From Halobellus sp. MBLA0158 (GTDB taxonomy: Archaea > Halobacteriota > Halobacteria > Halobacteriales > Haloferacaceae): DNA of 64,000 nt. The notes under the pieces were generated by a model. That model was not told the DNA's origin. It saw only the letters and a list, made by a program, of their open reading frames with translations, and ran no database searches. Below are positions 1 through 8,833 of the stretch, in pieces (the stretch's first letter is position 1; every line of letters begins with the position of its first letter). Position numbers and translations under genes: made by a program. The DNA lies in contig NZ_JBGNYA010000001.1 of assembly GCF_041477585.1 (NCBI RefSeq), positions 2,108,001 to 2,172,000 of the forward strand. The letters are read 5' to 3'.

Positions 1-2
1 GG

Positions 3-1139
3 ACGGTGACGCTCGATCAGACGTACTTCTACGCCGAGAGCGGGGGCCAGCCCGCCGACACCGGAACGATCGACGGAATCCGCGTCGTGGACGTCCAGGA
101 CGACGGCGAGGTCGTGCGGCACACGCTCGCCGAGGAACCGGGCCCGGGCTTCGAGGCCGGCGAGACGGTCACGGGCGTCGTCGACGACGACTTCCGGACC
201 TACTGTATGCGGGCCCACACCGCGAGTCACCTGCTCTACGGCGCCGGCCGGCGGCTCCTGGAAGACCTCGGCTACGGCGGCTTCGACATCTCCGAGGAGA
301 AGGTCCGCGTCGACTTCACGACGACGACCGACATCGACGACGAGACGCTCGTCGAACTCGAACGGCTCACGAACCGCGCCGTGTGGGAGTCCCGGGACGT
401 GAGCTGGTACGAGCTCCCGACCGAGGAGGCCACCGCTCGCGAGGACGTCGCGTTCAACACCAAGACCGAAGAGGGCGTGATGGCCGGCGCCGACACGGTC
501 CGGATCGTCGAGGTCGACGGCTGGGACGTCGCCGCCTGCGGCGGCACCCACGTCTCGAACACCCGCGAGATCGGGCCGGTCACGGTGCTCGACCGCTCGA
601 ACCCCGGTGAGGGGCTCACCCGCGTCGAGTTCGCGGTCGGTCCCGACGGCATCGACCGCCGGGCGAGACAGCACGCCGCGCTCCGCGAGACGGCGGCCGA
701 ACTCGAAACGAACGCCGGCGAACTCGCCGAGACGGCCGCGTCGCTCCGGAGCGAGCGCGACGACCTCGAAGCGCGCGTCCGCGAACTCGAACAGGCGGCG
801 CTCTCGAACGCGCTCTCCGACTTCGAGACCGTCGACAAGGCGGCAACGTGGCGACTCGGCGTCCTCGCCGACGCGGACCCGAACGACGCCGGCGACGCGG
901 CCAAGGACGCCGTCGACGACGACGGCGTGGTCGTCGCCGTCGGCGACGGCGAGCGCCCGTTCGTCGTGGTCGCGGCCGGTCCGGACAGCGGCGTCAACGC
1001 CGGCGACGTGGTCGACGACGTGACCGACGCGTTCGGCGGCGGTGGCGGCGGCGGGCCACCGTTCGGCCAGGGCGGCGGCCTCGACGCCTTGCCCGAGGAA
1101 GTCCTCGACTACGTCCGGCAGTGGGAGCCGAGCGACTGA
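3..1139 (+). CDS. Alanyl-tRNA editing protein, AlaX-L type with DHHA1 domain (5' partial)
   Basis: The product should be a free-standing trans-editing enzyme that hydrolyses mischarged tRNA-Ala. Counting from the GTG at position 6, the class zinc ligands are visible as HxxxH (H71, H75) and CxxxH in CGGTH (C178, H182). A coiled-coil stretch follows (about residues 220-270), then a DHHA1-like C-terminus with a Gly-rich patch near residues 340-357, as in the AlaRS C-terminal region. The reading frame runs off the left edge, and family members normally have about 20-30 residues before the first visible strand, so the true start lies outside the window. A shorter AlaX-M assignment is unlikely because the C-terminal extension is present. 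Confidence 0.87.
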   Translation, partial: TVTLDQTYFYAESGGQPADTGTIDGIRVVDVQDDGEVVRHTLAEEPGPGFEAGETVTGVVDDDFRTYCMRAHTASHLLYGAGRRLLEDLGYGGFDISEEKVRVDFTTTTDIDDETLVELERLTNRAVWESRDVSWYELPTEEATAREDVAFNTKTEEGVMAGADTVRIVEVDGWDVAACGGTHVSNTREIGPVTVLDRSNPGEGLTRVEFAVGPDGIDRRARQHAALRETAAELETNAGELAETAASLRSERDDLEARVRELEQAALSNALSDFETVDKAATWRLGVLADADPNDAGDAAKDAVDDDGVVVAVGDGERPFVVVAAGPDSGVNAGDVVDDVTDAFGGGGGGGPPFGQGGGLDALPEEVLDYVRQWEPSD

Positions 1140-1214
1140 CGCCGTTCGCTGACCGCTCTCCCTCGAACCGACGCTTCCGAAGCGCCTTTTCCCGTAGCGC
1201 TCCTATCGACTCCG

Positions 1215-1787
1215 ATGATGGACGGTACGCAGTCGGACGCGAGGCGTCCGCTCGACGGGTTCGACGCCGCGGTCTGGGACCTCGACGGGACGCTCGTCCG
1301 ACTCCCCGTCGACTGGGACCGGGTCACCCGCGACGTCGCCGCCGTCTTCGAGTCGGCCGGCCACGACGTCCCCGGCACGGACCTCTGGGACCTCTTGCAG
1401 CGCGCGGACGGGACCGACCTCGCCCAGGAGGTCGAGACCACGATCGCCGACCACGAGCGGGCCGAGGCGATACACGCCGAGCGGCTCCCGTACGCCGACG
1501 CCGTCGGCGGCTTCGACGCCGAGGGCGTCTGCTCGCTGAACTGCGAGGACGCCTGTCGGACCGCGCTCGATGTCCACGGGCTCACGCCGCACGTCGACGC
1601 CGTCGTCGGCCGCGACACCGTCGCCGCGCGGAAGCCCGACCCGGCGCCGCTCCTGGAGACGATCCGACGGCTCGGCGTCGACGCCGACGACGTCGTCTTC
1701 GTCGGCGACTCGCCGCGGGACGAGGAGGCGGCGCGGCGGGCCGACGTGGCGTTTCGGTACGTCGACGACGCCTCCCTGCGGCGATAG
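1215..1787 (+). CDS. HAD-superfamily hydrolase (phosphoglycolate-phosphatase-like)
   Basis: This is a 190-residue haloacid-dehalogenase-fold phosphatase. Motif I is WDLDGT with nucleophile D22 and general acid D24, the conserved lysine is K140 in an RKPDP context, and motif IV is GDSPRDE with D165 and D169. A small helical cap sits between motifs I and III. The substrate cannot be read from the sequence; phosphoglycolate-type or nucleotide phosphatases are the usual neighbours in the family. Two adjacent ATG codons (1215 and 1218) are possible starts. The gene follows the AlaX-like gene by 75 nt in the same direction. Confidence 0.85.
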   Translation: MMDGTQSDARRPLDGFDAAVWDLDGTLVRLPVDWDRVTRDVAAVFESAGHDVPGTDLWDLLQRADGTDLAQEVETTIADHERAEAIHAERLPYADAVGGFDAEGVCSLNCEDACRTALDVHGLTPHVDAVVGRDTVAARKPDPAPLLETIRRLGVDADDVVFVGDSPRDEEAARRADVAFRYVDDASLRR

Positions 1788-1960
1788 GCTAACAGGCGGC
1801 ACGGCCGCTCGCGGGACGGTGTGCCGCACACCCGCGTTACGCCCCGCGGTCACTCTCAGCGCACGGCGGGGGTGGCGTCCCGATCGCACTTGAACGCTCG
1901 GAGCGACCGCCCCGATTCCGGCCGGGGCCGTTAAGTCCGGTCAGATCCGATTTCGCGGCG

Positions 1961-2383
1961 ATGAGCTATCCCGTTCGCTACTACTGCCCCCACTGCGGAG
2001 CGGTCTTCGAGCTGGAGCGCGAGGGCTACCTCGCGGACAAGTCCGTCACCCCGTATCCGCTCGTCGGCTGGGAGTACGTCGCGCCCGACGCGGACTTCGA
2101 ATCCGCCGACGGCGTTCGTCTCGTCTGCGGCGACGGAGCGGACGGCCTGCGGTGGATCGGCGAACGGAGCGAGGCCGACGACGTCGAGGACCCTTCGTCG
2201 GAGGCGCCGTGCGGCCGGGAGCTGTACCTCTCGTTCGTCCGCTTCGTCGACGGCGAGGAGGTCGAACCCGAACCCGACCGCGAGCAGACGACGATCGCGG
2301 GACCGGGTCCGTCGGGTCCGCGCGGACCCGACGGGCCTCGCGGTCCGGGCGGTCCGAGCGGCTCGGGCGGATTCGAGCGGTAG
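1961..2383 (+). CDS. Zinc-ribbon hypothetical protein with a collagen-like tail
   Basis: I do not recognise a named function. The 140-residue protein opens with YYCPHCGAVFE, a CxxC pair near the N-terminus, with further cysteines near the middle that could complete a zinc ribbon. It ends in a run of Gly-X-Y triplets at residues 116-136, six of them Gly-Pro-X, unlike the body of the protein and resembling collagen repeats. The Arg/Asp/Ser at Y positions make the tail polar. A GTTAAG box about 27 nt before the ATG fits a leaderless promoter. It converges on folD, with a T-rich gap of about 23 nt. Confidence 0.75.
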   Translation: MSYPVRYYCPHCGAVFELEREGYLADKSVTPYPLVGWEYVAPDADFESADGVRLVCGDGADGLRWIGERSEADDVEDPSSEAPCGRELYLSFVRFVDGEEVEPEPDREQTTIAGPGPSGPRGPDGPRGPGGPSGSGGFER

Positions 2384-2385
2384 TC

Positions 2386-2403
2386 AGAAAACCAGAAAAC
2401 GAC
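2386..2403 (-). terminator. T-rich terminator after folD
   Basis: Read on the minus strand, the gap just after the folD stop contains two T4 runs in close succession. Archaeal termination commonly uses such oligo-T tracts without a hairpin. The gap lies between convergent genes, so it may serve only the folD side, where the tract is T rich. Confidence 0.5.
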
Positions 2404-2406
2404 GGC

Positions 2407-3294
2407 TCAGGGAAGGTCGACGTCGATACCGGCCACGTCGCCGGCGGCCTTCACGGTGTTCCACAGGAGCATCGCGCGGGTCATCGGACCGACGCCGCCC
2501 GGCACGGGCGTGATCGCGCTGGCCTTCTCCTTGGCGCTCTCGTACTCGACGTCGCCGATGAGCTCGGAGCCCTCGTCGGTCTCGACGCGGTTGATCCCGA
2601 CGTCGATGACGACGGTGCCCTCGGTGAGCATCTCGCCGTCGATCATCTCGGGGACGCCCGCGGCGGCGATGACGATGTCGGCGTTGCGGGTCTTCTCGGC
2701 GAGGTCGTCGGTGCGGGAGTGACAGACCGTCACGGTCGCGTTGCCGCCCTTGTCCTTCTGGATCAGGAGGTTCGCCATCGGCTTGCCGACGATGTTCGAG
2801 CGGCCGACGACGACGGCTTCCGCGCCCTCGGTTTCGACGTCCGCGGCTTCGAGGAGCTTCTGGACGCCGTGGGGCGTACAGGGCTTGTACCGGGCGTTGC
2901 CCGCGACGAGGCGGCCGACGTTCTCGGGGTGGAAGCCGTCGACGTCCTTCGCGGGGTCGATGCTCCGCAGGACCTCGCGCTCGTCGACGTGGTCGGGGAG
3001 GGGCATCTGGACGAGGATGCCGTGGACCTCGGGGTCGGCGTTGAGTTCGTCGATGGTGTCGAACAGTTCCTCGGCCGGGGCCTCGGGGTCGATCTCGACG
3101 TCCTTCGTCGCGATGCCGACCTCCTCGCAGTCCTCGTGTTTCATCCGGACGTACGAGGCGCTCGCGGGGTCGTTGTTCATCAGTACGGTCGCGAGACACG
3201 GCGTCGTCCCCGCCTCGGTCAGCGTCTCGATGCTGTCGAGGAGGCCGTCTCGGACGTCCTGGGCGACGGCGTTGCCGTCGATGATCTCCGTCAT
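2407..3294 (-). CDS. folD: Methylenetetrahydrofolate dehydrogenase / methenyltetrahydrofolate cyclohydrolase
   Basis: FolD interconverts methylene-, methenyl- and formyl-tetrahydrofolate in cytosolic one-carbon metabolism. The 295-residue length is typical. The catalytic Tyr-Lys pair is visible (Y48 and K52 in SYVRMK), along with the QMPLP substrate loop, the DVDGFHP segment, the GRSNIVGKP nucleotide-binding loop and the C-terminal PVPGGVGPMT signature. I chose the ATG at 3294 rather than the longer frame to 3357, because MTEIIDGN matches the family N-terminus and the extra codons overlap the promoter. It lies just downstream of glyA, which makes the methylene-THF it uses. A palindrome covers its expected TATA region. 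Confidence 0.96.
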   Translation of the reverse strand: MTEIIDGNAVAQDVRDGLLDSIETLTEAGTTPCLATVLMNNDPASASYVRMKHEDCEEVGIATKDVEIDPEAPAEELFDTIDELNADPEVHGILVQMPLPDHVDEREVLRSIDPAKDVDGFHPENVGRLVAGNARYKPCTPHGVQKLLEAADVETEGAEAVVVGRSNIVGKPMANLLIQKDKGGNATVTVCHSRTDDLAEKTRNADIVIAAAGVPEMIDGEMLTEGTVVIDVGINRVETDEGSELIGDVEYESAKEKASAITPVPGGVGPMTRAMLLWNTVKAAGDVAGIDVDLP

Positions 3295-3313
3295 ATCCAA
3301 CAGAGAGCGGGTA

Positions 3314-3330
3314 GCACACTTCAAATGTGC
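3314..3330 (-). promoter_or_regulatory. Near-perfect 17-bp palindrome over the folD promoter
   Basis: The sequence is GCACA-CTT-C-AAA-TGTGC. The outer five bases on each side are perfectly complementary and only one inner pair fails. Its centre is about 28 bp upstream of the folD ATG, where the TATA element of a leaderless gene should be, so a bound protein would compete with TBP/TFB. Read as an operator this suggests repression of folD; the regulator is unknown. Confidence 0.5.
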
Positions 3331-3444
3331 GGGTTCGGTCTCGCCGGGCGTCGGCAAATGTCGCGGGACGTCGTCGCCGAAAACGAATCCCGTAAAAGGA
3401 GAATCTCCTTAGATCAGACCTCTATCTCCGACTCTCCGCTACTG

Positions 3445-4692
3445 CTACTCGTAGAGCGGGTACTCGTCGCAGAGTTCCTGGACCCGCTCGCTCACGTCGG
3501 CGACGACGTCCTCGTCGTCGTAGTCGTCGACGACGCGGACGACGAGTTCCCCGACCTCGCGGACGGCGTCCTCGTCGAAGCCGCGGGTCGTCAGCGCCGG
3601 CGTCCCGAGACGGATCCCGCTGGGGTCGAAGGCCGAGCGCGTCTCGCCGGGCACCGTGTTCGCGTTCATCACGATGCCGGCCTCCTCGAGGGCGGCCTCG
3701 ACGTCCTTGCCCGTCGTGTCCGGATGCGAGGGCCGGAGGTCCACGAGCACGAGGTGATTGTCGGTGCCGCCCGAGACGAGTTCGAGTCCCTGCTCGCGGA
3801 GTTCGTCCGCGAGGGCCTTGGCGTTCGCGACGGTCTGTTCGGCGTAGGCCTCGAATTCGGGCGAGAGCGCCTCTTTGAAGCCGACGGCCTTGCCCGCGAT
3901 GTTGTGCATCAGCGGGCCGCCCTGCGCGCCGGGGAAGACAGCGTTGTCGACGGCGTCGGCGTGCTCCTCGTCGCACATAATGATCCCGCCGCGACCGGCG
4001 CGGATGGTCTTGTGCGTCGAGCCCGTCACGAAGTCGGCGACGCCGACGGGCGAGGCGTGGACGCCCGCGGTGACGAGCCCCGTGATGTGGGCGATGTCCG
4101 CGAGGTGGTAGGCGTCGACCGATTCGGCGATCTCCTGCACCCGCTCGAAGTCGACCTCGCGGGGGTACGCAGAGTACCCAGAGACGATGATGTCGGGCTC
4201 GAAGGTCTCTGCTTTCTCCGCGAGGTCTTCGTAATCCACGTAGCCGGTGTCGGCGTCGACCTCGTACTGCTCGACCTCGTAGGTCTTGCCCGTGAAGTTC
4301 GCGGGGTGGCCGTGCGAGAGGTGGCCGCCGTGAGTCAGATCCAGCGAGAGGATCTTGTCGCCCGGTTCGAGCATCGCCAGGTAGACGCCCATATTCGCCT
4401 GGGTCCCCGAGTGCGGCTGGACGTTGACGTGCTCTGCGCCCCACAGCTCCTTCGCGCGCTCGATCGCCAGTTCCTCGATCTCGTCGGCGTACTCACAGCC
4501 CGCGTAGTAGCGCTCGCCAGGGTACCCCTCGGCGTACTTGTTCGTGAGCGCGCTCCCCTGGGCTTCGAGCACCGCCTCGCTCACGTGGTTCTCGCTCGCG
4601 ATCATCGCCAGCGTGTCCCGCTGCCGCTGTACCTCGTCTGAGAGCGCGTCGGCGACGGCCGGGTCGACGTCGCGGACGTGGCTGTAATCCAT
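3445..4692 (-). CDS. glyA: Serine hydroxymethyltransferase
   Basis: GlyA is the PLP enzyme that converts serine and tetrahydropteridine cofactor to glycine plus the methylene form, feeding folD next door. The 415-residue protein shows the N-terminal IASEN motif (residues 31-35), the YAEGYPG substrate loop, the HSGTQAN cofactor-binding loop (about 94-100), and TGSTHKT with the Schiff-base lysine K228. The frame stays open upstream to 4980, but MDYSHVRDVDPAV at 4692 matches family N-termini and has a CTTATT box about 27 nt upstream on its strand. Its stop codon lies 151 nt before folD, and both read in the same direction. Confidence 0.97.
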   Translation of the reverse strand: MDYSHVRDVDPAVADALSDEVQRQRDTLAMIASENHVSEAVLEAQGSALTNKYAEGYPGERYYAGCEYADEIEELAIERAKELWGAEHVNVQPHSGTQANMGVYLAMLEPGDKILSLDLTHGGHLSHGHPANFTGKTYEVEQYEVDADTGYVDYEDLAEKAETFEPDIIVSGYSAYPREVDFERVQEIAESVDAYHLADIAHITGLVTAGVHASPVGVADFVTGSTHKTIRAGRGGIIMCDEEHADAVDNAVFPGAQGGPLMHNIAGKAVGFKEALSPEFEAYAEQTVANAKALADELREQGLELVSGGTDNHLVLVDLRPSHPDTTGKDVEAALEEAGIVMNANTVPGETRSAFDPSGIRLGTPALTTRGFDEDAVREVGELVVRVVDDYDDEDVVADVSERVQELCDEYPLYE

Positions 4693-4778
4693 ACGTGATA
4701 CCGAGCCCGTACCTCCAATAAGTGTGTCCACTTCGTCTCCGGCGTCGCCGTCGGCGGCGACGCTACGCCCGCGAGCGA

Positions 4779-5597
4779 TCAGTTCAGGAGGTCGCGCGCG
4801 ACGGCCGCGAGCTCGTCGAGGTCGGCGTCGGCGAGGCGCTCGTCCGCGAGGCGGAGCCGAAGGCGGGGCCGACCCACGTCGATCGGGACCTTCTCGGTCT
4901 CGATCAGCCCTCGCTCTTCGAGGTCGCTCTTCGTGCGGGAGAACGTCGCCTTGCTCGCGATACCGACGTCTTCGCCCCACTTCGAGACGTCGTAGAGGAG
5001 CACCTCGTTCCGGGCGGCGACGAGCAGGCTGATCGTCACCTCGTCGATGCCGTCCGCGCCGTCGACCGACTGAAGCGAGTCGAGGACCCCGTCGAACTCG
5101 TCCCGGACGTCGCCGCCGAGGTCGTCTTCGAGCGACGACCGGACCTCGGAGAGCGCCGGCGTCCGGAGACGGAACGCCTCGGCGTCCTCGAAGCGCTCGC
5201 GGTACGCCTCGTGGGCGCTCTCGACGAAGGACTCGTCGTCGGTCGTCAGGCCGGCCACGCTGTCGCCGGCCGCGACGACGGCGACGACGGACGACTCCGT
5301 CACCAAGAGCGTGTTCGACGTGCCCTCTGCGGTGCTCCGGAGGTCCAGGGATCCGGACGCGACGAGATCGGACGCGTGGCTGGCGACGAGGAAGTCGCCC
5401 ATCACCGACTTCAACTGCGACTCGCCGGCGAGGACCCGGAGTTCGGGCGGCGCGTCGGCGCCGACGGCGAACTCGACGAGCGATTCCACGACGGCGTCGC
5501 TCGGCCCGATCACGTAGACGGGGCCCGAGGCCGCCCGGAGGGACGACGACAGGACGTGCTCGACGCTGTCTCCGAGCACGTTCGACGCGGGGGACAT
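4779..5597 (-). CDS. tbsP: TbsP-like transcriptional regulator with C-terminal winged helix
   Basis: This 272-residue protein resembles the haloarchaeal regulator TbsP (formerly DUF5821), described in Haloferax as acting with TrmB on a glyceraldehyde-phosphate dehydrogenase gene. The first two thirds form an alpha/beta sensor-like region, and a C-terminal winged helix is suggested by SKATFSRTKSDLEERGLIETE followed by a basic-hydrophobic wing. I prefer the ATG at 5597; an in-frame ATG at 5609 is also possible. An AT-rich box near 5625-5635 sits at promoter distance. Assignment is by family resemblance only. A trmB gene lies 34 kb away in the same window. Confidence 0.7.
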   Translation of the reverse strand: MSPASNVLGDSVEHVLSSSLRAASGPVYVIGPSDAVVESLVEFAVGADAPPELRVLAGESQLKSVMGDFLVASHASDLVASGSLDLRSTAEGTSNTLLVTESSVVAVVAAGDSVAGLTTDDESFVESAHEAYRERFEDAEAFRLRTPALSEVRSSLEDDLGGDVRDEFDGVLDSLQSVDGADGIDEVTISLLVAARNEVLLYDVSKWGEDVGIASKATFSRTKSDLEERGLIETEKVPIDVGRPRLRLRLADERLADADLDELAAVARDLLN

Positions 5598-5741
5598 ACC
5601 TTGTCTCATTTACCAGTGTCTACTTAATTTTACCGCAGTCGGGGCTGTATATTCCCCGGACCGGACGCGAGAGGCATCTCGGGAGCGCTTCCGCGTTCCG
5701 AGACCCGGCGATTTTTCCCCGTGAGCGTCGAGGGCGGATCT

Positions 5742-7436
5742 ATGCCCTACGAGATCGAACTCGCCGGCAGCGGTCCGGCCGCGGCGGCCGCGCGGGCGGC
5801 CTTCGAGGACGTCGACGCGACCGTCGGGACCGGCTTCGACGATCCGGCGCTGACTCTCGCCGTCGTTCCCGCCGGACGGGACGCCGCCGGACTGGTCGGC
5901 TCCGACGACCGCCTCGTGCTCGTCGAGATCGGCGGCGTCGGCGGCCGCCCGGTCGAGAGTCTCGACGCCGCGGTCTCGGTGTTCGACGCCGACGGGCCGC
6001 GGTTCGACGACCTCCGGACCCGCGTGGCCGCGACGACCGACGCCGAGGGCTCTCCCTCGGGCGACCGCAGCGCGGTTCGACTCGCCGGCGCGGTCGCCGG
6101 ACGGCGCGCTGTGGCCCTGCTCGCTGGCGATACGAGCGTCGCGGACACCACGGTCGAGGTGTCCGGGACTGGCATCGCGGCCGAGCGGCCGGTACTTCCC
6201 GTGCCGGACCCGGACTCGCGGGATCGAACGGTCCGCCGCGACCACCGGTCGGTCGATGTCGACGACTCGCTGGCGCGGGCGGAGCAGGCGCTCGACGAGC
6301 GGACCGGACTCGTCGCTCAGGTCGGCGAGCGGGAATCGTTCCCCGTCCCGTACTACCTCGCCCAGATCGCGACGACCGAGGGCTTCAGCGACGCCCGCGC
6401 CGCCGAGTTCGCCGCGGGCGTGGACCCCGACTGGGACGTCGCCTTTATGAAGGCGCTCGGCGAGGGACTCGAACGTTACTGCGCCGGCGTCTATCGGCAG
6501 ACGGAGTTCACGGTCGCGCCGGAGCGCACGCGCTCGCGGCCGGTGCCGCCGTCGGCGTTCGTTCTCCCCGAGGACACCACGCCGGTCGACCCGGACACGC
6601 CGACCCCCTGGGTCGCGGGCGAGGACCTCCACACCGGCGAGTCGGCGTCGCTGCCGGCGGAGTTCGTCCACTACCCGCCCCCGTCGGAGCGGCACACGCC
6701 GGCGATCACGACCGGCCTCGGACTCGGCAACTCGGGGACGGAGGCGCTGCTCTCGGGGCTCTACGAGGTGATCGAACGCGACGCCACGATGCTCGCGTGG
6801 TACTCGTCGTTCGAGCCGCTCGGGCTCTCCGTCCCGGATTCGCGCTACGACGAACTGCGGAAGCGCGCGCGAGCCGAAGACCTGTCGGTGACGTCGCTCC
6901 TCGTCACGCAGGACGTCGACGTGCCGGTCGTCGCGAGCGCGGTCCACCGCGACGGCGAGTGGCCGCGGTTCGCCGTCGGCTCGGGGGCCTCGCTGGATCC
7001 GGCCGACGCCGCGCGGTCGGCGCTGGCGGAGGCGCTCCAGAACTGGATGGAGCTGCGCTCGATGGGTCCCGAAGGAGCGGCCGAGGAAGGGGGCGCGATC
7101 GGGGAGTACGCCGACTTCCCCGCGGCCGCGCAGGACTTCGTCGATCCCGACGTGACGGTGCCGGCCGCGGAGGTGGGTCCCGCGGACGTTCCGGCTGGAG
7201 AGGCCGAGCTATCGGAGGCGCTGGATCGCGTCGCCGACGCCGGCCTCGACGCCTACGCCGCGCGGACGACGACGGCGGACGTCGCATCGCTCGGATTCGA
7301 GGCGGTCCGGGTGCTCGTGCCGGCGGCGCAGCCGCTGTTCCAGGGCGAACCGTTCTTCGGCGAGCGGGCGCGGACGGTCCCCGAATCGCTGGGGTTCGAA
7401 CCGCAGTTGGATCGGGCGTATCACCCGTACCCGTAG
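5742..7436 (+). CDS. Stand-alone YcaO-domain protein
   Basis: YcaO proteins activate backbone amides with ATP to make azolines or thioamides, or support ribosome-related modifications. This one has 564 residues. The ATP-site signatures are readable: KALGEGLERY at 237-246, S-x3-E-x3-R in SGLYEVIER (338-346), and an S-x3-E-x2-Q helix in a later SALAEALQ segment. The C-terminus ends in HPYP, similar to the proline-rich tails of azoline-forming YcaOs. The N-terminal about 150 residues are an Ala/Asp-rich region I cannot assign. No TfuA, dehydrogenase or precursor peptide lies nearby. The substrate is unknown. The ATG at 5742 is preferred over the GTG at 5721. Confidence 0.88.
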   Translation: MPYEIELAGSGPAAAAARAAFEDVDATVGTGFDDPALTLAVVPAGRDAAGLVGSDDRLVLVEIGGVGGRPVESLDAAVSVFDADGPRFDDLRTRVAATTDAEGSPSGDRSAVRLAGAVAGRRAVALLAGDTSVADTTVEVSGTGIAAERPVLPVPDPDSRDRTVRRDHRSVDVDDSLARAEQALDERTGLVAQVGERESFPVPYYLAQIATTEGFSDARAAEFAAGVDPDWDVAFMKALGEGLERYCAGVYRQTEFTVAPERTRSRPVPPSAFVLPEDTTPVDPDTPTPWVAGEDLHTGESASLPAEFVHYPPPSERHTPAITTGLGLGNSGTEALLSGLYEVIERDATMLAWYSSFEPLGLSVPDSRYDELRKRARAEDLSVTSLLVTQDVDVPVVASAVHRDGEWPRFAVGSGASLDPADAARSALAEALQNWMELRSMGPEGAAEEGGAIGEYADFPAAAQDFVDPDVTVPAAEVGPADVPAGEAELSEALDRVADAGLDAYAARTTTADVASLGFEAVRVLVPAAQPLFQGEPFFGERARTVPESLGFEPQLDRAYHPYP

Positions 7437-7574
7437 GACCTGAGGCGCGACCGACGCTCCGCTATCGGGGCAAAGCGAACAGCCGACACGAACCGCTCGC
7501 GCGACGACGTGTCGGACACCCGCGGCCCGTCGCGCGACACATTCCGGGGAGACGCGGGGTCTGGCCGCGTTCGA

Positions 7575-7584
7575 GTATAAAAAT
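7575..7584 (-). terminator. Oligo-T terminator after the DUF63 gene
   Basis: A T5 run on the minus strand (A at 7579-7583 on the plus strand) lies about 18 nt past the DUF63-family stop codon. Its plus-strand reading resembles a TATA box, but no plus-strand gene starts at the right distance, so termination of the minus-strand transcript is the better reading. Confidence 0.45.
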
Positions 7585-7601
7585 CCGAGGCGGGAATCGG
7601 C

Positions 7602-8741
7602 TCAGACGCCGAAGGTCGCCCGGAGCATATCCCGGGTGCCCGGACCCAGTCCGACCGCGAGGACCGCGACGAGGAGCAGTATCGTGTACCGCGGGCTCTC
7701 CTCGAAGATCTCCTCTTCGAAGACCCAGAGCACGAACGTCGCCGCGGCGAGCTTCAGGACGAGGAACGGCCAGGTGTCGCCCGTGACGGCGAGCACCGAC
7801 GCCGGCAGCACCGCGCCGGTGACGTCCACGACGAACTGATTCACCGGGTGCTTCGGGATCAGGTTCGGGCCGGCGCCGATCGCGGTCATCCAGTCGAGGC
7901 CGACGACGTTCGCGACGCCGTCGACGGCGTGGCCCCACAGGACCACGAAGCCGATCCGGCCGGTCCCGGCGTTCACCGCGGGCGCGTACCGCTCGATGAG
8001 CCACCAGGAGGCGGCCGCGGCGAGCGTCGCCCCGACGAGGGTGATGACGAGTACCTGCGGGTAGAATTCGACGCCCTCGGCGCCGGAGAGGACGAGCGAG
8101 ACGAGATAGCCGAGCGTCACGGCGAAGATCGCCGTCCCGATCCCGAAGAGCAGCCGATCGTAGCGCTCGACGAGGTCCGCCCGCGACGCGGCGACGGCGG
8201 CGACGACGGCCCCGAGGGTGATGACGAAGACCGTGAAGTAGATGATCGGGCTGATGACGAGCGTGTTCAGGGGATAGCTGATGAGCGCGTCGGCGGCCGA
8301 GCCGGCGTCGTTCGCGTCCTCGACGACCCGGAGCGCGCCCCCGAAGAAGACGAAGGGCAAGAGCGCGTAGAAGAACGTCCGGTCGGTCCCGAGATCGAGT
8401 CGGCGGAGGAGGAACACCACGCCGATGAGGGCGACGAGCAGCGTCACCATGTACCCGACCTCGGAAACGAGCGTGTAGCCGGGGTAGGCGACCGGCTCGG
8501 CCGCGTTCGCACACGCCTGCGCGTCGTAGAGGTACTGGACCGTGCTCCCCGGCCGGACCGCACAGACCGCGGAGTTGGCGTCGGCCTGAACGGGGCCCCA
8601 GAAGTAGTGCCAGATGAAGCCGTCGTAGACGACCTCCGGGCGGACGAGCGTCCCGACGACGAGGGCCGCAAGCGCCAGGAGGACGCCCGCCCCCCAGAGG
8701 CGTTCGGGGTCCGATCCGACCCGGTCGGCGACTGTCGACAT
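7602..8741 (-). CDS. DUF63-family integral membrane protein
   Basis: This is a 379-residue polytopic membrane protein of the archaeal DUF63 family, function unknown. Hydrophobic segments recur from about residue 17 to the C-terminus, roughly nine or ten in total. The segment after the first helix is longer and Cys-containing (AVCAV and QACANA), so a disulfide outside the membrane is possible. Family-like signatures include [27 protein letters not shown] and PKHPVNQ. The start at 8741 was chosen because the frame upstream to 9383 only duplicates the opposite-frame coding of the neighbouring phosphatase gene. Confidence 0.82.
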   Translation of the reverse strand: MSTVADRVGSDPERLWGAGVLLALAALVVGTLVRPEVVYDGFIWHYFWGPVQADANSAVCAVRPGSTVQYLYDAQACANAAEPVAYPGYTLVSEVGYMVTLLVALIGVVFLLRRLDLGTDRTFFYALLPFVFFGGALRVVEDANDAGSAADALISYPLNTLVISPIIYFTVFVITLGAVVAAVAASRADLVERYDRLLFGIGTAIFAVTLGYLVSLVLSGAEGVEFYPQVLVITLVGATLAAAASWWLIERYAPAVNAGTGRIGFVVLWGHAVDGVANVVGLDWMTAIGAGPNLIPKHPVNQFVVDVTGAVLPASVLAVTGDTWPFLVLKLAAATFVLWVFEEEIFEESPRYTILLLVAVLAVGLGPGTRDMLRATFGV

Positions 8742-8833
8742 ACACGGAACCCCGGTTCCGGACGTGTTGAGGATTCCGGTCGACGGCGGGCGATCGACCG
8801 CCGAGCGGCGCCGATTCCGCGAGGGAACGCCGA

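Noticed and set aside
3295..3357. Longer N-terminus for folD
   Set aside because: It would cover the promoter palindrome and has no family resemblance.
2152..4641. An 829-codon plus-strand open frame opposite folD and glyA
   Set aside because: folD and glyA have full catalytic motifs on the other strand; the opposite frame reads as low-complexity Asp/Val/Arg sequence.
7569..7584. GTTCGAG followed by TATAAAAA, resembling a tRNA T-loop or a plus-strand promoter
   Set aside because: No cloverleaf arms surround it and no plus-strand gene begins at the right distance; the minus-strand oligo-T terminator reading fits better.
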